Source: Tubiluchus corallicola
Taxonomy: Eukaryota; Priapulida; Priapulimorpha; Priapulimorphida; Tubiluchidae
Reading direction: 5' to 3'
DNA: 64,000 nucleotides
Assembly: GCA_030141605.1 (NCBI GenBank)
Contig: JAQGDQ010000071.1
Coordinates: forward strand, 127,787 to 191,786
Part shown: positions 53,901 to 64,000 of the stretch, one piece after another
How the letters are laid out: each line of letters begins with the position of its first letter
Numbering within the stretch: the stretch's first letter is position 1
Translations under genes and position numbers: made by a program
Notes under the pieces: generated by a model
Told to the model about the DNA's origin: nothing
Seen by the model: the letters and a program-made list of their open reading frames with translations, nothing else
The model's database searches: none

Positions 53901-56900
53901 TTTTCTCCACTCAATTGCATCACAACACATTGCCCATTAGGACAGTATTTCACCATTCACAACTGTCCAGGATTTTTCACCAATAAAACATCAGTTCAGC
54001 CAATTTCAACAGATAAATCTTAGGTTTGTCCTCAAAACTATAAAACCCATCATTTTAGCTGCCATCACTTTCCAGCTTATTCCACACACTTCTGAATATC
54101 CAAAGCACATTTTCCTGTTACTGGAACAGTTCATTACATTTTACTTTAGACAGGTAACTATAGTACGATATAGGCTGGGTGGGAAAGTAAAACACCCCGG
54201 CAATAAAAAATAAAGTAAACTATGTAGGTAGTTTCCTTATACAAAAACAAACTAAGTTAGGCCTCTTCAATCGAACAAAACATTTATCATTGAACCAAGT
54301 TGCATAGTATAATGTACAAAGGTGGTTGCTTGTAATGTGCAAGAACACATTTTAGCTAAGGGGTGGACCTAGTATGGTCCATCACAATTGCCCACTTTTC
54401 TGTCTAGAAACTTGTACTGCAGTTGTAAAATTTGCTAACTCCAATTGTAGCTCGTGGAAGCAGCTGTTTTGCTTAGGGTTCTTTCTGTTGCCAAACCAGG
54501 ATCTTCGTCAGGAAGAGCCATCTACAGGATTTAAACGTAACTTCAATTTAATCTTGTAAAATCGATAGCAATCGCACTTTAGTACGGTTGCTCCGAGCTT
54601 TGTAGAGACGCGACAAAAACAATGGCTGAATCTAACAGTGTTATCCCAAGTTTACGTTTTTCAGTGCATAGCTTGTACCTCAAATTCAACGTGGATTATC
54701 TCAGCTTAGAACATGCAGCATAACATAGAGCAATGAGCTTGGTATCAAAATGATCCTTATGAAATGGAGATTCAGGATTTGTGAATATCTAGAAAAGCTT
54801 AATTGCTGAATTAAGGACGATTTTGGTATGCAAGCACACAAATTTTAATGTATATTAATATAATATACTATAACCGTATATTAATATACGGTTGACAAAT
54901 TCTACATAACTTGTATTATAACATTGGCAAATTTAAAACAGTATAATACAGATACAGATAAGGAAGCTTTCAATTTTCATCTCTGATGTGGAAGAGGCTT
55001 TCGCCTAAGACTAAAATGTGTAGAAGAAACTAAAGGTAAGCTGCCTCGAAGATATATCTATTGATTTATTTTTTAATTAAAAACTTACGAATACAAAGTA
55101 AATGGGCACTGCACATAAGAAATGTAAACTTAGTACTGCATAATTGTTGCGTCTGTGCCGCTAATGCGCATAGTTGTGGTCGTGGAGAAGGGTTTATTTT
55201 TCTTTCCCGCGCTTTCTTAGACAGAAGCACTCGCCATGCTGGCGCGATGGCTTTGTTGCATGCTAGTTCACGCTTGTTAGTTATTAATGAGTCATGGAAA
55301 GCTCAACATTGTAAGTTCGCATTATTACAGAGAGTAAAAGCACATAATAATGGAATGCTTACATCACTGACAATCAGCAGGCAGTTATTACATTTATAAA
55401 AGAAATCTTATGGACTATAGAAGCCAAGTGTACATATATATGTTTATATATGTATATGTTTATATATGTATATAAATGTATATGTATTTATTTATTTCTT
55501 GTACCTAATAAATAATAAAAAAGTGTTTTTACTTCTTTTGGATGTCTCAACTATACGAAATTTAAATTATTTGACCACTTGTTGAGACAGTAATTATAAC
55601 ATAAATTGTTGCTATTGCTTTACTATTATTTTTTACTTGTTTTAACAAATTAACAAAGCTTTTTTCATTTATTATTTACAGCTTGAACTAATTTATATCA
55701 TAATTCTCATCAAGTGTTGTTTTGCGTATTTGTTGTACCTTATAAGAGCGCAAATATGTGGCATAAATAAATAAATAATTACTTAAAAACCTCTGTTTCA
55801 TTCGTTTATACTGTGCTTTCAAGTTGTAATTATTTCTGTCAAAACGTAATGCCATTTTATACTGTTTTTATACCAAATTATTTATTATTTACAGAAATAA
55901 ACAACATTGTGTAATTCAGTAAAAATTCCTGGAAAGTAATAAACTATGATGATAAGAATGATATTTCTTTGGCGAACTTGAACCTCAATAATTGACATCT
56001 AACATAATGTCAATCATTTTTGTTGACTGACCAATCAGCGTGCAAATTATTTCGCACCCTGCAGAGCTTAATTAGCGCAGGTACGTTCGGGACCTTTAGC
56101 TACAGCTGCGTCTAATGCTGTTGTGAAAAAAGCTCAACTTTTCGTGAGATTGCGGGTGAAATATTGGCTTGGTTCTAGATTTTGTTATTGTCAATTGAAA
56201 TTGCAAATGAATTAGTGGAAATATATAGTCTAGTTTCGTTTATTGGAAGAAATGCGCAACGCTTACGTCTATGAATTGCTGATTAAACCATTTTGCAATC
56301 AAGAAAATATGCAGTTTAGTTTAGTTCATGGCTTTGCAAGTTAGATAAAAACAACTATTTGAATAACTTTAAATAAAGACAAAACAAAATGTTTTCTTTT
56401 ATGGCCAGTTTTTTATAAACCTCAATGAGACCTTCACAATCAAAATTAATTCAAATGTCGTCAAAGCTTACATTATACATTAATGTAATATTACCTAATT
56501 TTACACTACTTTTCTGGTTATAATCATGGTTTAAAATGCCATTGGGACTTATGTGACACGGCCATTCAATATAAGGGTCGTCTGCGTAATGGAACAGTCA
56601 AATGTATTCCATTTCCGTAGCCTGACAAACGGAAAAATACAACAACTGAATAAATATTGCAGATGAGCACATGATCAATTAATATAGAAAAAATACATCG
56701 CAGGCTTGATGTTCGTTTGTTTAAAGGCAAGAAAGACTTAATATTTTTTTTGCTCATTTATTGTGAAGCAAGGCTAACTGGCTTAGTTTCTTTATTGTAC
56801 ATTGTTTAAATTGAAAAGTCATTTTCTGCTACCTGAAGTGTTAATTTCGTGTAAAAATAGCTGCTACTCTGCAAATTTGAGTTTATGAAAAAGTGCAATC

Positions 56901-59900
56901 AGTTTATACTTAGACATTAGTTGTGTTGATGTTGTTAGTTTAGTTTAGTTTAGCTTAGACAGTTGTTATCCTGCGTGATCTGTTGTCCCGAATGCTGCTG
57001 AGCGTTGTGACGTTACCGCAAAGGCGGAACGATAGACCAAGATGTTTGACGTCAATTATGACATCTCTGACCATCGTTTTGTGCGAGTAGTCACTACATT
57101 GATAAAACCTGAAGCTGAAGTAAAAAGATTATATTTATTAAAGATAGAGTCATAATTTCAAAAAAGACATTCGAAATAGCCGACAATTTCTCCTAAATAA
57201 TTCTGACTAACAATTTATGAGCTAATGAGCCAGCCATGTTATATGACGATGGTATTTTGGCCTCGCACGCAACCCGAGATCCCGGAAGGTGATAACGGTT
57301 ACAGCCACATGACTGTGGTAAAACGATAACCTAAAATTGCTGAAAAAAACAAAGAAGAAAAGCTGAGGATAGGTGGCTGAAAGGTAAGTAAGGCTGAGGA
57401 GGCATTCCTGTGCGAGGGGGTGCGACGAAACTAAGCAGCGTTGTTACTCAAAGTAAGTACAAAACTATGGCGGTGATCAAAAGAAGCTACATCCTCTAAT
57501 CTCAAAAGTAGCGCACGGTGGTAATAAGATTTGTTTCCTGACAATGAGAATGAACAAAATGGAGGGATAGAATTTAGGTGATACTTTGTTGATAAGATGG
57601 TAAAATGGAGTTATTAAGAAACCTGAATCTCAGAAACTAAGCAGCGTAGAACGAAAAGAACACCAGATTCTAAATGCTTGCGTTTTGGCTACAATTTGTA
57701 CAATTTTATGATGTTAATCCCTAGTCACCAAAACTGCGGATTAAAATTTTAGTTTACAGATAGATCTTGGAGTCTTGATGGCTTCCAGTGCTGGTATGCT
57801 TAGGTAATGTCGTTATCTAGTGTTAGTCACTTGATTCCAAATGGCTTCATTCAGGAGATATGGCTTCATTTCAAATCCAATGATTTAAGGCACGACTTAC
57901 GTCTTCCGTTCATTTAAAAGAAACCATGTCGCTATCCAATGGACAATGGCCTAATGACTTCTAGGTAGTAGTAGGCCAAGGTCAGTTTAGTCTTTAATCA
58001 CAATACACTGGCGAAATGGAAACCTAAAAGATAAAATTAATTTTAACGGATAACGTTTTCACGCGAAATGGTATCGGAACCGGAAATGAAACAAACAAAC
58101 AGCATTTGTTTATGATTTTGTAAAACTTTAATGTGTTATAATATCGATTATAGGAGCTTGGTCTGGAAAAATACTCGTATATTATGTTTGAGTTTATATG
58201 AGTTTAGTAATGAATAAAAGTGCTGGCACGATTCAGTGGCATTACCGCAAGTTTTCACAAGAAAGTTTGCACCAGAAAGATCATCTTAAACTGTTAATGC
58301 AGTTTTATCTCTTGACGATTTCACGGTTATTATATTGCGCATTTATGTTTCTCGTTAGCGCATTCCTCTGTTAGGCAAATAAATTCTGTGTGATTTGAAT
58401 TACAAAATAATAAAGATGCGTGATGAACTTTCCGGGCGAACATGTTGGCTAACTTCTTCGGAGATGTAATTCTATCATCATGTCGTGGAGATGATAAAAT
58501 ATCAAACTCTCTGTTAACCTGTGTCGGAAACAAAGTTCAATTTGTGATTCTTGTTGCAGTGAAAACAGTGAATGCGGAAGAATTTGAACCTTCAATTTTG
58601 CTACAAGATCCAAACCTAAAACTCGTTTCCCTACAAAGTTTATATGTAAGTGAAAATAAATTTGTTAACTATATTGTTGTATTGAGAAACTGAGAAAAAC
58701 CAAGAATAACGGATTAATATATGGGTGACCGGTAATAAAGTCACAAAAGTCACAATTTTGGAAAAACTCACGAGTTAAAAGTTACTATTAATTTATGTTG
58801 GCCGGAAAAAGTCACAATTTTGGCTGAGAATGAATCACATTAGTACAGAAACGATAGAATATCAAAAAGACTAAATTTTACATAATGAATAATATCTTAA
58901 TAACGTGAAACATACCATGTCTTATACGTGGCTGCAGATTAATCTCAAAGAGCTTCGATGGTAACACAGTGCTGGGTTTTGGACAGCGTACTAAATGTAT
59001 ACAAAACAGATAACCATAAGTTACATAGATATAATGGGAAGCCTAACTAGAATGAATAGTCTATTCAAAAGCAATTAAGTAAAACAGTAAATAATATAAC
59101 CTAAAAGTCATACATTCACAGAAAACGGCTACTGTTCACTCAATGGTGTAACGGGACCTGTTTGCTAAGGCAAGCCTTGGCAAACTTTATCAAATAACAA
59201 TTTTCTTTATATAATAGTTTTAGTGCCAATACGACTGTCCTGACTTAGGCTATCTCAAAGCAATCACTAACACATGATGAATCCACAATTATAAACAGGT
59301 GTTAATTGTTTCTCTCTCTGCCAATAAATACTTAAAATAAAAAAACGAACAGTTGATTATTTTTGCGAATATGTGATTTTCTTTATGCATATAAAACAAT
59401 CAATCAATTAATCAGTTAGCCTAACAAACAAGCAGTATTGGATGGCATTGCTAGTTTATTTAATACTTTTTTGATTAAGATCTATTTGTTTTAACAACAC
59501 AATGCATTTTGAAACTCGTCGCCCTGTTGCATTTCCTAATATTACAACATTGCATGAAATACGTTAATTTTTACAGTAATATAATTTGAAATTTTAGAGA
59601 ATTATTTCGGAAACCATTCAAGATAAAACTTCGGATTAAGAGCACTTTTCTAAATACACTCGAAAATTCAAATTTCCATCCACCAAATTCGATAAAAGTT
59701 TTAAAAATAGCAAATCCACAATTTTTAATTTCATTGATGAAACACACTTCTGGCATCATATGACATTTCTGCTCCTCTTAGATCTTTTTTTCAAATATCA
59801 TAATAGCGCCCTTTCATTTAATTATTAACATCTTGGTTTTACGACGAAATTTTGGTAAACAAATTAGCAAATATCACATTTTTGCTACACTTGGACCGAA

Positions 59901-60600
59901 TCATCTTTTCTAGGTATTCTAGAACAGTCACAAACATTCGTTGCGCGTCTTTGCCTTATTGTTAATCAGCGAAATTTGTTTGCTGGTTCCATCCCACATA
60001 CTATTGTCTAACCATGAAACAATTCTCTCATTTAAGTTCTAGTGATGATCCCTATTATTGCATTTAATGCGTAGAAGCTATTTTCTCTTTTCAGAGCTGT
60101 GAAGATGTTGATGTTCAGGAATTATTTTCTATGACCAGTGTTACTACTACTCCTTTAGCTAATCTGTTATCTTTCTGAGTGCTCTTCACTACATTCACAA
60201 TCTAGATGTCTATGCAAACACTTATGATAGTAAGTATGATAATTTAAACTCCGTTACATCGAATCCTGATTCTAACGAATTTAACGTTTTCAATTTGCAC
60301 ATTTTAAAGTTTATAAAATATTTGCTAATGTGGCTGACAGCCCAGTAGTTTTTCTCAACCGTCTGAGATCATTAAAACTTTATGATAGAAACAGTATAAT
60401 TAGATTCATTAAAATAATTAAGCAACGCTGCTTTTGTTAACGTCTTGTTTACGAATATTCATATTCTTTATAGTTTATCTTTTTTTTATTTATTCCAGAA
60501 TTTTTAATTTTAATAACTTAAAATTATAACTTTAAAACTGATAGACTTTGAATTTGATTTTCAAACATTTGTTGTAATTTTTAATCTATGTGCATGAGGT
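50902..60600. other. Long region without recognised genes
   Basis: AT-rich sequence with scattered short open frames, none with a recognised domain. Notable items are a 22-bp perfect palindrome (54872-54893), TATA-rich simple sequence near 55430-55490 and a candidate exon at 58442-58650. The bases just after 50901 are presumably the 3' UTR of the GT77-like gene. Confidence 0.45.
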
Positions 60601-60654
60601 GTCGTTTTAAGCTTTTTAAGCATTTTGTCTTTTGTTTTTTTGAACAAAATTTAA

Positions 60655-60701
60655 TAAGCGAATTCCTGACACGTTGCGCCCCTGTTTCAGGAATTCGCTT
60701 A
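60655..60701. repeat. Perfect 15-bp inverted repeat (hairpin)
   Basis: TAAGCGAATTCCTGA at 60655-60669 is exactly inverted at 60687-60701, with a 17-base loop. A third, partial direct copy (TATAAGCGAA) follows. It lies past the 3' side of the Gypsy remains. Confidence 0.9.
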
Positions 60702-60899
60702 TGTATAAGCGAAGCCAGTGTTTTACTAGCCCCTTTTTTAGTTCTGTTCAGTTCAGTACTTCGTTGCTTCCACTAATATGGTTGTAACAGTTTTTATCAA
60801 CTAAATAAAACTTACGTTTCTTTAACTTTAATTTATCGCTTTCGAGTTTACTCTGCACCAAATACTATTAAAGTAAAATCTTTTGAAGTTCCTTTTTCC

Positions 60900-63800
60900 A
60901 TTCCTCAATAGTTTTTTTGCGCATAAAAGGTGTTGCAATCAGATTTGATTTAAACAAAGTATTTAATGAAGTTTGCTCTTGACCCATAGATTGGCTTGTT
61001 TCCTGCATAAATTAGCCAGTTTGTTGACTAACTGTACACTGTCACTTATCAGACGTTATTTTCGAACTCAGCAGTATGACGTTTGCTAATGTCGAGCTGT
61101 TCATTTAAGTGTGGCATTATGCGTATATGAGCAGTTAATCCTGTAATAATTTCAGCTGTTTGCATGCGTATCAGACTCACTACTGTACTCCTGCAAATCT
61201 GCCTGTTCGCGGGTTCTTTTGATAGACTGACTGGTTGCAGCTACGTTTGAGCTGGCAAGGTAATATTCTAATGTAGATAGCTTTTCAGATTTGCTAATTT
61301 CAATGTCACTATCTAATCTCTCTTTTCCACTATTAACATTATCAGTAATGAAGAAATTTTCTGTTGGTTGAAAGACACTATCTGCGTGTTTGCTTATTTC
61401 ATTATTTTATTGAGCTGTGGCATGTGTTGGAAAATTTGTTCGCTCACTAGAAGAGGTACTATTATGCTTCAATAAATCATAGTCTCGAAATATAGCTTTC
61501 TTTCGAAATGGGAGTTTTCTGCTTGAAATCTCTCCAGGTTTTTCTCTACATGTATCAATTGAATCAGTATTTCCCAATCTTCATTTAAATTTGCTAATCA
61601 TCTAGATGTTGAAATAAAATTCGTCCAATAAACGCATTTATGATTCTAATATGCACTGGGTCAATTACAGGAGTCACAAAATAATTTTCCGCCCATGGCC
61701 TAATTGGCTTCTTATCAGATAATTCGGCTCTTTTCTTTCTTAAAAATACTTGTTGTCCCGGTGTAAATTACACTGAAATTTACCTTATCTCTACGCTTCA
61801 TACGCTACTTCCGAGCCATGTGCCTAGCCCTAACAAATGTTTAATGTAATTTATCAGATTTTGCGTTAGCTGATCATTAGGATTATAATGTGTCGGTCTT
61901 AATATATTATCCATAGCTATTGTTGGTGTTTGAAAATAAATTAGAAAGAATGGAGAATTGCCATTGGCAGAATATGGCATTGTACGCATGGAGACTATGG
62001 CGAATGGGAGAAAGTCTAGCCATTTTGAAAGTTCATCAGCACATAAACAACTTAACTGATCTAATTATGGTCTATGGACTCGTTCACAACGAGAAAGTGC
62101 ATTATTAAGGTAGGGAGGCGAGAGAATTTGATAAATATTAAGGTGTTTCAATGACTATTTCATGATTTCACTGCAGTTCTCAACCACGCTGTCCATCAGA
62201 TGTGTCTAGCTACACGCATAACGAATTACATAATTATTTAAGGCGTTAGATGTTATTTGATATTATGTTATGTTGATCTGAATCATACTTGCTCACAGTT
62301 AACAGATAAAGTTTCCTCAGTCTTGCATAGCAAATTGTCTTCTGCTATAAAGAATCTCCCTATATCTTGATATTGTTGTTTAGTGTTGAAAGGCCAGGCA
62401 AGATTTTCGATAATTTGAGCTAAATGTTCATCCTCAGCTTGCCATTTTAATACGAGGTTGAGATTTATTGGGAGATGTTATTTCTGTGCATTGGTCTGCG
62501 TTTGTCCATTTAACTGTTCGTCCCCTAATTATGGAGTGTCAGTATTTTCAGTATTATTTGACGGTGCCTGATCCAGTGCATCTAAGACATCTGGTGTGTC
62601 TGTTGCATCTTGCACATTCAATATTGGATCGACTTCTTTCCAAATATCTTCTTGCTGTAAGTCCAAAGGCATTATAGTTTATCTTTCTATCATTAATTCA
62701 TGTTCATTTTGATCAAAACACAGGGTTTCTTGCTCTGTGCTTTCGTCACTTATGTAGTCTTGCATTTCTGAATCGCGTTGTTTGCTTTGTATTAGTAGAC
62801 TCGGTTCGCCTTTTTAACTCTTCCGGGTGTTTCTGTACCTTTCCAGTGGTATTCAGTAAATCAAATTATCTCTGATACTCTTGAAAAGTGGCTCCAGTCG
62901 ATGGAGTTTCCGGTACTGGGTTCATAGCTGCTACTACGTTTTATTATCCAGGTATGTAGTACAAAGTAAAGTCATATTCAGACAATGCCATCATCCAACG
63001 TTGCAAAAGACTAGATCCCGGGTAATTTCCCACGAAAAGTTAGCTTAAAGGTTATTTATTGCAGTAAACAAGATTTTGTGAACCGTAAGGATAGCTTTTG
63101 AACTTCCTTATGCAAAAGCCTCTTTTTGACTAATTGGCCATTTTCGTTGAATGTCTGATAACGAGTGTGGGAAGTGCGCAATTGGTCTTGCAGTTGCTTG
63201 TTCAAAACTCCTGAGATAGAAAAATTACTTGAGCCTGTATGCAGAATATAAGGCTTACTAGGATCCGAAAATCAAAGGATCGGTGTCTTAATCAATGCTT
63301 TTTCAAGTCACAAGAAGCTTAATTTCTTTTCGAGTTCCATATAAATATCCGTCCTTTTCTCAACAATTGCAAAAGTAGTTCAGCTTTTTCAGCAAAATCA
63401 GGAATAAACATATAGGAATAAATTTCCTTTAAAAGTTCACCAATAAAAGCTTTTACTATGTTTTGCACCGCTGTTATTTTATCTGTTTCTGTACGTATTG
63501 CATCTGAGGTTACAACATAGTCTAAATTATCTACTTTCTTTGTTAAAAATATACATTTTCGCCGGTGGCATTTCAAATTAGTTTGCCTAAATCTATTGCA
63601 AACATCTTGCAAATCTTTGAGACGAGTTCCTATGTCTGGACTACAGACCAGCAATTAATCAACAGAAGAATGCAAACGATGCCTCCTACCTTCTGTTATC
63701 AAATCTTTAGCTAAGCTGTGATCTAATTTAAGAAATGCTGACGGTGAATTTGTAGCTCTAAAAGAACATGCATTGAATTTATATATGCCACCATCATGAA

Positions 63801-64000
63801 TAAGAAAAATCGTATAATCTCTGGAATTCTCTTCCATAGGAATCTGGTGAAAAGCACTCACAAGATCTAAGAGTTTCTCTCCTTAAACGATTTAGAATAC
63901 TATCGATAGGAAGTGGTTGTGCGTTGGCCTTGACTGTTCTTGAATTTAGAAAATGAAAATCCACACATATTCTTAAATATTCTTAATCCACAAATACTAC
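60900..64000 (-). mobile_element. Decayed Ty3/Gypsy LTR retrotransposon, partial, continues past the right edge
   Basis: Read on the minus strand from 64000: the reverse transcriptase start (RICVDFHFLNSRTVKANAQP), then SAFHQIPMEENSRDYTIF and YKFNACSFRATNSPSAF, LLVCSPD, and an RNase H start near 63300-63200 (FSDPSKPYILHTGSSNFSI). Integrase C-terminal remains follow at 61989-61700 (YSANGNSPFFLIY, then an SH3-like PGQQVFLRKKRAELSDKK). A stop codon replaces the second aspartate of the catalytic motif, the RNase H aspartate is replaced, and there are many other stops, so it is inactive. LTRs were not identified; the 5' part is outside the window. Boundaries at the low-coordinate side are rough. 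Confidence 0.88.

Noticed and set aside
53729-53956. Minus-strand 75-codon frame with several cysteines
   Set aside because: No recognisable domain, no supporting splice sites; possibly an old repeat, not supportable as a gene.

Overview
The window reads as nuclear DNA of a multicellular animal, very likely an invertebrate. Genes are split by GT-AG introns of about 0.3 to 5 kb, the base composition is AT-rich, and there are long (GT)n, (CA)n, (AAT)n and (TTG)n tracts, minisatellites, small inverted-repeat elements and decayed retrotransposons. Two of the genes (NDST and EXTL3) belong to heparan sulfate synthesis, an animal pathway. I cannot name the species. There is no bacterial-type operon, CRISPR array or RNA gene that I can support.

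Layout. Positions 1258-18315 (+): 3' part of a heparan sulfate N-deacetylase/N-sulfotransferase (NDST), 12 exons recognised, its 5' end lying before the window; a LINE fragment sits in its last intron. 20107-21114 (-): an intronless membrane-anchored protein with one EGF-like domain and a SAM-dependent methyltransferase domain. 24794-28121 (-): a three-exon GT49 glucuronyltransferase resembling B4GAT1. 28122-30565: intergenic, holding a GC-rich island with a tandem duplication. 30579-42031 (+): a six-exon EXTL3-like exostosin. 45119-46177 (+): an intronless GT-A type glycosyltransferase. 49861-50901 (+): an intronless GT77-type nucleotide-sugar transferase. About 51-60 kb has no gene I recognise. 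60.6-64 kb is a decayed Ty3/Gypsy retrotransposon on the minus strand that runs off the right edge.

How the genes fit together. All six recognised host genes encode enzymes that build or modify glycans. The five whose N-termini are visible each have a short N-terminal membrane anchor, the type II layout of Golgi enzymes; NDSTs have the same layout, but that part lies outside the window. EXTL3 starts the heparan sulfate chain, NDST begins its modification, and B4GAT1 adds glucuronic acid (to xylose in the matriglycan primer). The methyltransferase could cap sugars by O-methylation in the Golgi lumen, but that is inference. The physical grouping of these genes is the main observation of this window.

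The exon models of NDST, EXTL3 and the GT49 gene were assembled by hand from splice-site sequence, reading-frame continuity and remembered family motifs. Phases are consistent across every junction listed, except for one conserved NDST segment that I could not find between 2826 and 5906.
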